64,000 nucleotides of DNA. Origin: Saltatorellus ferox. Its GTDB lineage: Bacteria > Planctomycetota > UBA1135 > GCA-002686595. The first letter of the stretch is position 1, and the number at the start of each line of letters is the position of its first letter. The stretch lies in NCBI GenBank assembly GCA_007751475.1, contig CP036434.1:1922001-1986000 (forward strand), given 5' to 3'. This document shows positions 9,864 to 18,334 of the stretch, one piece after another. The notes under the pieces were generated by a model. The model was not told the origin of the DNA. It searched no databases and was given only the letters and a program-made list of their open reading frames with translations. The translations under genes were made by a program, and so were the position numbers.

Positions 9864-9864
9864 A

Positions 9865-11373
9865 TCAGGACCTCGCGGGCTCCGGTACGACGCGGTCGAG
9901 GATCTTGGCAGAGCAGAGCACGCCGGGCATCCCGGCACCGGGGTGCGTGCCGGCGCCGACGAGGTAGAGGTCCTCGACGTCCTCCGACACGTTGTGGAAC
10001 CGGAACCAGGCGGACTGCCGGAAGATCGGCTGGATCGAGAACCCTGAGCCCTTGTGGGAGAGGAAGCGGGATTCGAACGTCTTCGGCGTGACGAAGAAGT
10101 CCTCGGTGATGGTGTCACGGAGGCCCGGGAGAATCCGGTCGTCGAGGAAGTCGACGAGTCGGTCGCGGAGTTCGGGGCCAGCCACCGACCAGTCGATGTC
10201 GGCCTCGAGGTTGGGCACCGGAACGAGCGCGTAAAACCCGTCCTTGCCCTCGGGCGCCAGCGAGGGGTCCGTGGCCGTCGGCCTGTGCAGGTAGACGCTG
10301 AAGTCCTCGGTCAGCACCTGCTTGTGGAAGATGTCCTTCAGCAAACCCTTGAACCGCGGCCCGAGGACGATGGTGTGGTGGGGGACGTCCGGGTAGCGCT
10401 GGTTCGTTCCGAAGTACAGGACGAAGAGACCCATCGAGTACTTCAGGCGATCCACGCGCCGATCGGTCCAGCGCCGACGATGGCGTGCGTCGATCATGTG
10501 GCGATAGAGGAAGGGCGGATCTCCATTCACCACGACGACATCGGCCTCCAGCCGTTCGCCGGATTCGAGCACGACGCCGCGCGCCGCCCCGCGTTCCACG
10601 ACGAGCTCCGCTACCGTGGAGTCGCCGCGGAACTGCACGCCTTCCTCCTCGATCAGACGCGCGATTCCGTCGACGAGCGCCCCGGTGCCACCCATGGGGA
10701 AGTGGACTCCCCAGCGTCGCTCGAGGAAGTGAATCAGCGCGTAGATCGAGGTCGTATCGAAGGGATTGCCACCGACCAGAAGCGGGTGGATGCAGAAGGC
10801 CTGGCGCAGCTGCTCGTTCTTCAGGAAGCTCCCGACGAGCTGACTGACAGTCTTGTAGCTCTTGAGGCGGAGGAGCGCAGGCAGCGTGCGCAGCATCGTG
10901 CCGAAGCGGTGGAAGGGCTGGTCAGCGAGTTCCGTGAACCCCTTGTCGAAGATCTTCTCCGACATGGCGACCAGTCGCCGGTAGCCCTCGACGTCGGACG
11001 GCTCGAACCGAGCGATTTCCTGGAGCGTGTTCTCCAGCGAACCGCCGTAGTCGAAGGTCTTGCCATCGGCGAACTGGTAGCGATACCAGGGCTCGACGGG
11101 CACGAGGTCCACGTAGTCATCGAGGTTCTTCTCGAACAGCTCGAAGAGTTCTCGGAAGAGAAATGGAGCGGTCACGACCGTGGGGCCAGCGTCGAAGGTG
11201 AAGCCGCCGCGGCGATAGACCTGAGCGCGCCCGCCCGGGCGTGACAGGCGGTCGAGGAGCGTGACGTCGTAGCCGCGGGCTCTCAGGCGGAGCGCGGCGG
11301 CCATACCGCCGAAGCCCGCACCAACGACAACGGCGCGTCTGCCCTGGCGTCGCTGCCGATCGGCATGCGGCAT
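9865..11373 (-). CDS. crtI: CrtI-type phytoene desaturase
   Basis: FAD-dependent desaturase that converts phytoene to lycopene. It has the N-terminal VVVGAGFGGMAAALRLRARG nucleotide-binding motif and the C-terminal carotenoid-desaturase block LYLVGAGTHPGAGMPGVL. About 502 residues from the ATG at 11373, the usual family length. An in-frame ATG at 11436, 7 bp after the GGPP synthase stop, would add 21 residues; neither start has a clear ribosome site. Whether it performs three or four desaturation steps cannot be read from sequence, but the lycopene cyclase next door implies lycopene as product. Confidence 0.93.
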   Translation of the reverse strand: MPHADRQRRQGRRAVVVGAGFGGMAAALRLRARGYDVTLLDRLSRPGGRAQVYRRGGFTFDAGPTVVTAPFLFRELFELFEKNLDDYVDLVPVEPWYRYQFADGKTFDYGGSLENTLQEIARFEPSDVEGYRRLVAMSEKIFDKGFTELADQPFHRFGTMLRTLPALLRLKSYKTVSQLVGSFLKNEQLRQAFCIHPLLVGGNPFDTTSIYALIHFLERRWGVHFPMGGTGALVDGIARLIEEEGVQFRGDSTVAELVVERGAARGVVLESGERLEADVVVVNGDPPFLYRHMIDARHRRRWTDRRVDRLKYSMGLFVLYFGTNQRYPDVPHHTIVLGPRFKGLLKDIFHKQVLTEDFSVYLHRPTATDPSLAPEGKDGFYALVPVPNLEADIDWSVAGPELRDRLVDFLDDRILPGLRDTITEDFFVTPKTFESRFLSHKGSGFSIQPIFRQSAWFRFHNVSEDVEDLYLVGAGTHPGAGMPGVLCSAKILDRVVPEPARS

Positions 11374-11443
11374 CGCGCTGCGATCGGCCCGGATGGGTTC
11401 AGCTTCGATGGAGGAAGTGAGTCTGAAGAACGGCATGGCAGAG

Positions 11444-12529
11444 TCAGACCTGCTGCTGGGAGAGGGCAGCGTCAGCGGAGGCGAAGCGGTCGCGGAAGAG
11501 GAGTCCACGCGTCGTGTCCCGGACTTCCTCGGCGATATCCTCGAGCACATCGCGGAGTCCTTCGGGGAGGACTCGCCCGGCCGTGACCGCTCGCTCCAGG
11601 ACATCCTCCTGATGGCGAAGCGTCGCTTCGATCCCGGGCCCGGCGACGATTCGTTCGGCTTGCTCCTCGAACGGCATCCGATCGAAGTGTCCTTCCAGGA
11701 TCCCGTCGAGCGCCGTGGAGCGTGGGCGTGGGGCGCGCTCGGCCGCCAGCGCGAGTCGCGTGTGGAGAACGACGGCGGAGAGGCGCTTGTCGCGCAGATC
11801 GCTTCCTGCGGCTCGTCCCTTCGCACCGGTGACGTCCGCGAGGTCGTCGTAGATCTGGAACGCGACTCCGAGAAGGGCGAACGCCTCGGACGCGGCCTGC
11901 GCCATCGGCCCGGGTCCGTGGAGGTGGGTGCAGACGAGCGCCGGAGGAAGGGCGAAGAGCAGGCCCGTTTTCTCGCGCGCGAGCTCCTCGTAGGCGGGAA
12001 TCGTCCACTCGATCGCGAGTTGCTGCGTTCCGTCCGAGCCTTGACCACGGGCGAGGCCTGCCACGCAGCTGGCGAGGGTTCGCAGCATGGGGCCGAGCTG
12101 GGCGCTCGGAACATCGGCGAGTGATCCGAAGGCGCGCGCGATCAGCGCGTCGCCCAGCAAGAGCGCCGTCGATCGGTCGTAGGCTGCCCAGACGGCGAGT
12201 TCGCCGCGGCGCTCACGATCTCCGTCCTGCAGGTCGTCGTGGACGAGCGATGCATTGTGCAGCAGCTCCACCGCGATGGCGATGGGCAGTGAGTCCGAGA
12301 AAGCGCAGCCGAGCCCCATTCCTGCGGCGAGCGAGAGCCGTCCGCGGAGGCGCTTGCCGCCGCCGAGTAGATGGTGGCGACCCGCCTCCTCCAGGCACCC
12401 CAGCCCCTCGACCGCGCGCAGTAGCCCGCGCTCCAGCTCTTCGGCTCGGCCCGAAACGGTGCGCCAGGCACCTAGCGATGGCACGGCGCGCAGCTCATTC
12501 TCGTGGGACGTTCGCTGGATCGATCGCAT
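11444..12529 (-). CDS. crtE: Geranylgeranyl diphosphate synthase (polyprenyl synthetase)
   Basis: Trans-prenyltransferase that makes the C20 precursor for carotenoids. Motifs seen: GGGKRLRG (residues 56-63), first Asp-rich motif DDLQD (98-102) and second Asp-rich motif in FQIYDDLADVTG. The ATG at 12529 gives 361 residues. The frame also extends to a TTG at 12631, 2 bp after the opsin stop, which would give tight coupling with the opsin but adds an unconserved, Ala/Pro-rich leader; the choice is open. Position directly after the opsin gene ties it to retinal production rather than quinone or hopanoid synthesis. Confidence 0.88.
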   Translation of the reverse strand: MRSIQRTSHENELRAVPSLGAWRTVSGRAEELERGLLRAVEGLGCLEEAGRHHLLGGGKRLRGRLSLAAGMGLGCAFSDSLPIAIAVELLHNASLVHDDLQDGDRERRGELAVWAAYDRSTALLLGDALIARAFGSLADVPSAQLGPMLRTLASCVAGLARGQGSDGTQQLAIEWTIPAYEELAREKTGLLFALPPALVCTHLHGPGPMAQAASEAFALLGVAFQIYDDLADVTGAKGRAAGSDLRDKRLSAVVLHTRLALAAERAPRPRSTALDGILEGHFDRMPFEEQAERIVAGPGIEATLRHQEDVLERAVTAGRVLPEGLRDVLEDIAEEVRDTTRGLLFRDRFASADAALSQQQV

Positions 12530-12633
12530 GGGGGGGCTGGCGTGGGCCAAGAAGGGGAGAACGACGTCACTGGAGACGGGCCGAAGGTGCGTGGGCGGCG
12601 CCGCTGTCGACGCCGCCCGTCCAGAAGCCAAGT

Positions 12634-13410
12634 TCAGGCGGCGAGAGGCTCGGTCGTCGCGCCGTGGCCTTCTTGCTCGGTGCGTGCCGCGGCGATCATG
12701 TAGATGACGACGCCGAAGCCTGCCTTGGCCGTGATGTCGGCGATGGTGTAGCCGACCTGCAGGAAGACCTCACCGGTCGCGCCGCCGAGGCCGAGGACCG
12801 GAGCCAGGAAGGAGATCGGGTAGAACAGCCAGGTCACGATGAGCACGTTGCGCGCGAGGCCGAGGAGGCTCCCGACGCGGCCCGGGTTCGCCGCGATGAC
12901 CGGGCCCATCTTGCTGAAGAGCGCCGCGTAGATGTACAGGTACGGAACCATGGCGGCCGCCCACCAGACCCACTTGGTCGTCGCGTTGTCACTGACCTCG
13001 CCCGGGTAGCCGAAGGCGATCATGAGGACGGCGGCGATGACCAGCTTGGTCAGAAGCGAGCGTGCCTCGTCCTTGGCGAGCGCCATCACGGCGACGAGTT
13101 CGACGAGCAGGAGCGGCACGGTGATCAGCCAGTCGGCGTAGCGGTAGGCGTCGTTGAAGAACGCACCGCTGGCCGTGTAGGCACCCTCGCCGCTGAGCAT
13201 GAACGCACCTTCCCAGCTCTGGAAGATCCGGAAGTAGTGGTAGCCCGCGATCCAGACGACGATGGCCGAGACGAGGAGCGCCGGACGGTAGCGGTGCGCC
13301 ACGTGGGCCCTGGACCCGTAGAAGAACAGGCCAGCAGCGAGCATCGTCGCCACCGTGAGGGAGAGGAGGTTGTAGACCAGCTGGAACTGGCCGGGTGTGA
13401 GATCAGGCAT
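12634..13410 (-). CDS. Proteorhodopsin/xanthorhodopsin-like proton-pumping rhodopsin
   Basis: A 258-residue, seven-helix type 1 rhodopsin. The retinal Schiff-base lysine is Lys229 in DITAKAGFG, with counterion Asp225. Helix C reads YRYADWLITVPLLLVEL, giving Arg90, proton acceptor Asp93, Thr97 and proton donor Glu104. That is the DTE motif of outward proton pumps. His58 in GYHYF matches the His that pairs with the acceptor Asp in proteorhodopsins. Leu101 occupies the spectral-tuning site (105 in green proteorhodopsin), predicting green absorption. Trp150 sits where xanthorhodopsin has the Gly that opens a carotenoid-antenna window. First gene of the retinal operon, with an AAGGA ribosome site 11 nt upstream (13422-13426). 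Confidence 0.96.
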   Translation of the reverse strand: MPDLTPGQFQLVYNLLSLTVATMLAAGLFFYGSRAHVAHRYRPALLVSAIVVWIAGYHYFRIFQSWEGAFMLSGEGAYTASGAFFNDAYRYADWLITVPLLLVELVAVMALAKDEARSLLTKLVIAAVLMIAFGYPGEVSDNATTKWVWWAAAMVPYLYIYAALFSKMGPVIAANPGRVGSLLGLARNVLIVTWLFYPISFLAPVLGLGGATGEVFLQVGYTIADITAKAGFGVVIYMIAAARTEQEGHGATTEPLAA

Positions 13411-13607
13411 GGGGTTGGATGTCCTTCGTGGTGGGAGCGAAAACTTTCAAAACTAGCATTCGGTCAAGGCAGCCTTCGCTGGGCTGGAAGCTCCGGTGGC
13501 ACATAATTGGAAGATCGCGAAAAAAAACTCCCGTAACTCTCATGTCGCGCGCTGATCGCCACTGCATCATCCAGACGCAGCCCTTGGGCGAATCAGCGCG
13601 GTACCGC
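13411..13607. promoter_or_regulatory. Divergent promoter region between opsin operon and CarH/LitR-like regulator
   Basis: About 200 bp, noticeably more AT-rich than the surroundings, must hold the promoters of both units. On the minus strand a TTGACC hexamer lies within 13461-13470, a possible -35 for the opsin; no convincing -10 follows at 17 bp. A near-repeat TGGAAGCTC/TGGAAGATC (13485-13493 and 13508-13516) is 23 bp apart and could be an operator. An A-run lies at 13520-13526. All assignments within it are tentative. Confidence 0.4.
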
Positions 13608-14438
13608 ATGTCACACATCTCCACCAAGGACGCAGCCCTCGCGCTCGGCGTCAGCGAATCCTCCATTCGCCGCTGGGTCGACCGCGGGGCGCTGAAAGGC
13701 GAGCGAACCGAGGGGGGCCACCGTCGAATCAGGACGAGCGATCTCGTCTCCTATGCGACGAGCCAGGGCCTCACCTGGCATCGCGGCGTGCCACCTGCGT
13801 CTTCCCGTCCACTTGGGGGCATCGATTCCAAGCTGGACGAGGTCATCACAGCGCTGGTCGAGGCTGATTTCGAGGGCGCGAAGAGGCTCGTGCTGGCACT
13901 TCATGCCGCGGGCCACGGGCTCGGGCCACTCTTCGATCTATTGATCACGCCTGCGATGGCTTGCATAGGCGACAGGTGGCACGGTGGACGTGAGGGCATC
14001 CTCGACGAGCATGCGGCCACGGCCGTCACCGCGGCCGTGATTCGGTGCCTTCGCGACGTTGATTCCTCGCGTGTGGGGCCGGTATCGATCGGAGGAGCCA
14101 TCGAAGGCGATCCGTACTCGCTGCCATCCCAGATGGCCGACACCATCCTGCACGGTCTGGGATACTCCTCGTTCGATCTCGGGCCGAACACGCCCGTCGC
14201 CACGATCGGGGAAGCCGCCGTCAGGAAGCGTGCTCAGCTCGTCTGGATCAGCGTCAACTCCGTCAGGGACCCGGTCACCCAGCGGAAGGAGATCCTCGAC
14301 ACCCTGGAGGCACACGCGTCGAGGGACAGGCGCTTCCTCCTCGGCGGACGCGCCCTGGCAGAGCTGCGAGTGCCTGCCATGGATCACGTTCACCAGGTCG
14401 CGAGCATGCGCGAGCTGGAGGCCATCGCGGCGCGTTGA
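13608..14438 (+). CDS. MerR-type HTH plus cobalamin-binding-like regulator (CarH/LitR family, axial His missing)
   Basis: A 276-residue protein from the ATG at 13608 (an in-frame ATG at 13542 would add 22). Residues 4-50 form a MerR/excisionase-type helix-turn-helix (LALGVSESSIRRWVDRGALK). Residues 75-150 match the four-helix bundle of CarH photoreceptors, including the W-x9-EH motif (Trp124, Glu134-His135) and the His after Trp (His125) that becomes the upper ligand after light. The Rossmann-like domain follows, but the lower-ligand motif ExxH-x-x-G reads GDPYSLP, so the axial His is Tyr170. Known family members repress carotenoid or photolyase genes in the dark using adenosylcobalamin. Divergent from the opsin operon, so that operon is the likely target. 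Confidence 0.82.
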   Translation: MSHISTKDAALALGVSESSIRRWVDRGALKGERTEGGHRRIRTSDLVSYATSQGLTWHRGVPPASSRPLGGIDSKLDEVITALVEADFEGAKRLVLALHAAGHGLGPLFDLLITPAMACIGDRWHGGREGILDEHAATAVTAAVIRCLRDVDSSRVGPVSIGGAIEGDPYSLPSQMADTILHGLGYSSFDLGPNTPVATIGEAAVRKRAQLVWISVNSVRDPVTQRKEILDTLEAHASRDRRFLLGGRALAELRVPAMDHVHQVASMRELEAIAAR

Positions 14439-14661
14439 AGCACGGCGGGAAGGCGAGCCGTCTCGCTATTTGGGGCTCGAATCCCCGCCTGACTCGCCGT
14501 TGGAGCGGTGGTGCAGGAGCGTCACGGCAAGAACGAAGAGTCTCCCGAGCGCATCGGCTCCCACGTCCGCCGTCGCCCTGGAGCGTTCCGAGGGACCTTT
14601 GCGGCCAGACGCCGGACGATGGTGGCAGCCGGTCACCCCTATCGGGTCCAATCAGGGCCGT

Positions 14662-15771
14662 ATGGCTTCCGTTCAGGAGACGATCGATGCGAGCGGGGTT
14701 CGCGGGCTCCGGCTGAGCGGCGAGTTTCGACTGGAAACCGCCGCCGAGCTTCGCCGTGAAGTTCTCGCCGCCATCGACCGAGGGCCCCTCGAACTCATCG
14801 ATCTGAGCGGGGTCGAGCGGCTGGAGGGGAGCGCTGCTTCGGTGCTGGCCGACGCTCTCTGCACCACCGGTCAGATGCCGGAGATGGTGGGGGCGCGGCC
14901 GGACGTTCGGGCGATCCTCGACCTCTACACGGACAGCGGGCAGTGCCCCGCAAGGCTGCCCGCGCCGCCGCGCGTTCACTTCTTCGACCAGGTCGGGGCG
15001 TCAACGCTGGAGATCGTGGGCATCGTCCAGCACATGCTCGCCTTCGTGGCCCAGGCGTCCGGAGCCGCCCTTGGTGCGGTCCGGAATCCGCGCTCCATCC
15101 AGTGGGGCAGCGTCCTGCGTCAGATCGAGCGTCACGGCGCTGACGGTCTACCGATCGTCGCCGTCATCGGATCGCTCATGGGCTTGATAACCGCCTTCCA
15201 GGCGGCCGTTCAGCTCCGCAAGTTCGGCGCTGATTCCTTCGTGGCCGACCTCGTCAGCCTCTCGTTGACGCGAGAGCTGGCGCCTCTCATGACGGCCATC
15301 GTCGTGGCGGGGCGCTCTGGCGCGGCCATCGCGGCCGAGATCGGAACGATGAAGGTCTCGGAGGAGATCGACGCGCTCCATACGCTGGGCATCTGCCCGC
15401 ACCGCTACCTCGTGTTCCCGCGCATGCTGGCGCTCATCGTGGCTCTGCCGCTCCTGACGCTGGTCGCCGACATGCTCGGCATTTTCAGCGGCGCGGTCGT
15501 TGCGACGGCCACCCTGGAAGTCAGCTTCGGGCAGTTCGTTCAGTCAGCGCGCGCTGCGCTCGTTCCGTCGGACATCCTCGGCGGCCTCGTCAAGGCCGCC
15601 GTCTTCGGCGGGCTCATTGCGGGGCTCGCTGCGGAGCGAGGCTTGAGCGCACGCGGCGGGGCTGAGGGGGTTGGACGAGTCACCACGTCCGCCGTCGTCG
15701 GTACGCTGTTCTGGCTGGTTCTAGCGGACGCGATCTTCGCGCTCTTCTTCAACGTTTGGGGGCTGCAGTAG
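14662..15771 (+). CDS. mlaE: MlaE-type permease with N-terminal STAS (MlaB-like) domain
   Basis: A 369-residue inner-membrane permease of the Mla phospholipid/lipid ABC transporter. Residues 1-95 form a STAS-like domain (LRLSGEFRLETAAELRREVL and LIDLSGVERLEGSAASVLAD) corresponding to MlaB. The rest is the MlaE permease with its conserved core (VVAGRSGAAIAAEIGTMKVS, then EEIDALHTLGICPHRYLVFP). The frame is open upstream to 14059 over the regulator gene; the ATG at 14662 begins the homology. First gene of mlaE-mlaF-mlaD-pqiC-like; the next start is 2 bp downstream. In Gram-negatives the system moves lipids between inner and outer membrane. Confidence 0.9.
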   Translation: MASVQETIDASGVRGLRLSGEFRLETAAELRREVLAAIDRGPLELIDLSGVERLEGSAASVLADALCTTGQMPEMVGARPDVRAILDLYTDSGQCPARLPAPPRVHFFDQVGASTLEIVGIVQHMLAFVAQASGAALGAVRNPRSIQWGSVLRQIERHGADGLPIVAVIGSLMGLITAFQAAVQLRKFGADSFVADLVSLSLTRELAPLMTAIVVAGRSGAAIAAEIGTMKVSEEIDALHTLGICPHRYLVFPRMLALIVALPLLTLVADMLGIFSGAVVATATLEVSFGQFVQSARAALVPSDILGGLVKAAVFGGLIAGLAAERGLSARGGAEGVGRVTTSAVVGTLFWLVLADAIFALFFNVWGLQ

Positions 15772-15773
15772 CG

Positions 15774-16685
15774 ATGGGCGCTCCCGAAATCCTCTCGTCC
15801 CGCGGCGGCTCGTTGCCTGGATTCATCCATGCGAGAGAATTGTCCATCGGCTACGGCAAGCCGCTGATGGAGAACCTCGACTTCACGATCGGGAAGGGCG
15901 AAGTGTTCTTGATCCTCGGCGGCTCGGGAACCGGGAAGTCAACGCTCTTGAAGACGCTCTTCGGTCGCCTCGCCCCGCTCGCGGGCAGCGTCGAGATCGC
16001 GGGCGTCGGCGATCCGGCCAGGCTTCAGGGCCACAGGCCGCGCTTCGGCGTCAGCTTCCAGGGCGGCGCGCTCTTCGGGTCACTGACGATCGCGCAGAAC
16101 GTGGCGTTGCCTCTCGAGCAGTGGACGAGTCTGGACGCGCGCACGATCGCCGGGATCGTGGATGGCAAGCTGCGCCTCGTCGGCCTCGAGGGCGCAGGCG
16201 ATCGCCTCCCGTCCGAGCTCTCTGGTGGCATGCAGAAGCGTGCGGGCATCGCGCGCGCGCTCGCGCTGGAGAACGATCTGCTCTTCCTCGACGAGCCGTC
16301 CGCGGGGCTGGATCCGATCACGTCGTCCGAGCTCGACGACTTGCTGATCGCGCTCAACCGTTCACTCGGTCTGACGCTCGTCATCGTGACCCATGAACTC
16401 GAGAGCATCTTCAAGATCGGAACGCGCGCGATCCTGCTGGATCGAAAGACGCGTGGCATCGTGGCGGACGGCGATCCGCGAGTGCTTCGGGACGAGAGCT
16501 TCGATCCGCGAGTTCGAGCGTTCTTCCACCGGGAGTCGGTCAGCGGTCGCCGCGAGGCTCAGACTGATTCGGTCCAAGGGGAGTTGCTGAGTTCGACTCC
16601 GAGACCCCAACCAGCGGAGGAGCCCTTCACCAAAGATCTTCCGCCTATCGTCCGCGAGGACCCCTTCCGAGGCGAATACCTATGA
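15774..16685 (+). CDS. mlaF: MlaF-type ABC transporter ATPase
   Basis: A 303-residue ATP-binding subunit. Walker A is LGGSGTGKST, the signature is ELSGGMQKRAGIARAL and Walker B is DLLFLDEPSAGLD, followed by the D-loop and a switch His (VTHE). The order and spacing match MlaF/Ttg2A of lipid transporters. The ATG at 15774 follows the mlaE stop after 2 bp, and its own stop overlaps the mlaD ATG (ATGA at 16682). The C-terminal tail after about residue 245 is hydrophilic and not conserved. It powers lipid movement through the MlaE permease. Confidence 0.93.
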   Translation: MGAPEILSSRGGSLPGFIHARELSIGYGKPLMENLDFTIGKGEVFLILGGSGTGKSTLLKTLFGRLAPLAGSVEIAGVGDPARLQGHRPRFGVSFQGGALFGSLTIAQNVALPLEQWTSLDARTIAGIVDGKLRLVGLEGAGDRLPSELSGGMQKRAGIARALALENDLLFLDEPSAGLDPITSSELDDLLIALNRSLGLTLVIVTHELESIFKIGTRAILLDRKTRGIVADGDPRVLRDESFDPRVRAFFHRESVSGRREAQTDSVQGELLSSTPRPQPAEEPFTKDLPPIVREDPFRGEYL

Positions 16686-17710
16686 GTGCGCAGGCTACGA
16701 ATGAATGGAAGGTTGGCGCTTTTGTCGTGGGGGGCGTGACGCTTTTGATCCTTGCTCTCTTCTGGCTGGGAGCGAGCCGGCTGACCGAGGATGTGGACGA
16801 GCGAATCACGTACTTCGATGAGTCTGTGCAGGGGCTGGAGGTCGGTGCGCCGATCAAGATCCGCGGCGTGACCATTGGCAAGGTGACCGAAATCGTGCTG
16901 GCTCCGGATCGCCGTTTGGTAGAGGTTCACTTCCAGGCCAGAGTGGCGGAGTTGCGCAAGATCGGAGCTCTCGGGGCGCACGAAGACAAGGATGGAGAGG
17001 TTTCACCCGAGATGCGGATCGTCGTCGCGTCCCAGGGCATCACGGGCGTGAAGTTCCTCGAGGCGGACTTCTTTCCTCCGGACACGCCGACGGTGGAGCT
17101 GTCCTTCAAGGCTCCAGGCGGCTACATCCCCTCTGCGCCCTCCACGCTGAAGAGCCTGGAGGACGCTCTCCGTGGCCTGGGAGACGAGATTCCCCTGGCG
17201 ATTCGAGACTTCCGCTCGATGGCCGTCACGCTCGACGAGCGCCTGGCCTCGCTCGATACCCACGCGATCAGCCATTCGCTGGTGGGGCTGTCGGATGAGC
17301 TGCGCGGAGCGCTTCAGGGGACGTCGGAGGCAGGACTGGGTTTCGAACTTCGCGGCCTGATCTCGGACCTTCGGACGACAGCCCACGGCGTCGACACCAC
17401 GCTCGCGAGCCTTTCCGGGGAGTCGGGTGCGCTCACTTCGGCTTCGATCAGCGTCGATGCTCTGGCGACGGACCTGCGCGCGTCTCTTGCCAAGGCGGAT
17501 CAGCTTTTGGACGGAATCGACCTGGCCGGTATGCTCGACTCGATTCGTGGCGCGGCCGACTCGACCCGGCGTGTGACGGACGGCCTCGCTCCCGCCTCCC
17601 AGTCCATGCCAGAGGTTCTGCGCGACCTGCGCGCCATGATGCGCAAGATCGAGGCGCTCGCTTCGCTCCTGGAGCGCGACCCCGGCGTTCTCCTGCGCGG
17701 GCGAGGCTGA
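16682..17710 (+). CDS. mlaD: MlaD-type MCE-domain lipid transport protein
   Basis: A 342-residue protein with one N-terminal membrane anchor (residues 9-30) and a single MCE domain (about 38-120: VQGLEVGAPIKIRGVTIGKV is characteristic). A long C-terminal part rich in helix-forming residues follows, with DTTLASL-type heptad patterns typical of coiled coil. MCE proteins form hexameric rings in the periplasm that guide lipids to or from the permease. The long tail, absent from E. coli MlaD (about 183 residues), resembles MCE proteins whose helices build a tunnel across the periplasm. Translation is coupled to mlaF. Confidence 0.9.
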   Translation: MSAQATNEWKVGAFVVGGVTLLILALFWLGASRLTEDVDERITYFDESVQGLEVGAPIKIRGVTIGKVTEIVLAPDRRLVEVHFQARVAELRKIGALGAHEDKDGEVSPEMRIVVASQGITGVKFLEADFFPPDTPTVELSFKAPGGYIPSAPSTLKSLEDALRGLGDEIPLAIRDFRSMAVTLDERLASLDTHAISHSLVGLSDELRGALQGTSEAGLGFELRGLISDLRTTAHGVDTTLASLSGESGALTSASISVDALATDLRASLAKADQLLDGIDLAGMLDSIRGAADSTRRVTDGLAPASQSMPEVLRDLRAMMRKIEALASLLERDPGVLLRGRG

Positions 17711-17729
17711 GGTGCGCGCCCTTTCTCCC

Positions 17730-18329
17730 ATGAAGATCTCCATGCCGATTCGCTTCCTCACGTGCTTGGCGCTGGGCCTGCTGCCTGGCTGCCTGAGCCT
17801 CACACCTGACGCGCCGACGCCGACGCGCTGGCTCAGCCCCATGCCGCAGGCGTCGACGCCCGGCACGAACCAGGGCGGAATCAAGACTCCGCAGCCCAAG
17901 GTCCCGAGCCTGCGCATGGGGACGGTGGCGGCTTCCGATGCGATCACGGATCAGCTGATTCGTCGGGTCTCCGAGGTCGAGATTCTGTACGTGGACTCCG
18001 CGCGTTGGGCGGAGTCACCGGCGGTCGTCGTGCAGCGAATGCTGGAGGACGAGCTGTTCCAGCGTCAGGGATTCGTTTCGGACGCCGGGGCCGAGCGGCG
18101 ACTCGACGTCCACGTGATCACGTTCGAGGAGCACCTGGAGCCCAGGCGCGAGGGCTGGGTGGCAGTCATTGCGCGTCTCGTCGACGGCGATGGCAGGGCG
18201 TTGATGCATCGGCGCTTCGAGGCCCATGTCCCGGTCGACGGGGAGGACCCCGCGCTGGTGGCGGAGGCGCTCGTCACGGGGGTGAAGCGTGTCGTCCAGG
18301 AGATCTCCGCCCTCGTGGCGCTCAAGTAG
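17730..18329 (+). CDS. PqiC-like ABC transport auxiliary lipoprotein
   Basis: A 199-residue lipoprotein from the ATG at 17730; a GTG at 17712 would add 6 residues. The signal peptide ends in the lipobox LLPGC. The body fits the ABC-type transport auxiliary lipoprotein family (PqiC/LptE-like fold): RLGTVAASDAI-type strand, then a long helix-strand pattern with IRRVSEVEILYVDSARWAES. In Mla and Pqi systems this lipoprotein sits on the outer membrane and docks the MCE partner. It lies directly behind mlaD on the same strand, and no separate MlaA or MlaC gene is seen. Confidence 0.75.
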   Translation: MKISMPIRFLTCLALGLLPGCLSLTPDAPTPTRWLSPMPQASTPGTNQGGIKTPQPKVPSLRMGTVAASDAITDQLIRRVSEVEILYVDSARWAESPAVVVQRMLEDELFQRQGFVSDAGAERRLDVHVITFEEHLEPRREGWVAVIARLVDGDGRALMHRRFEAHVPVDGEDPALVAEALVTGVKRVVQEISALVALK

Positions 18330-18334
18330 GTTCG

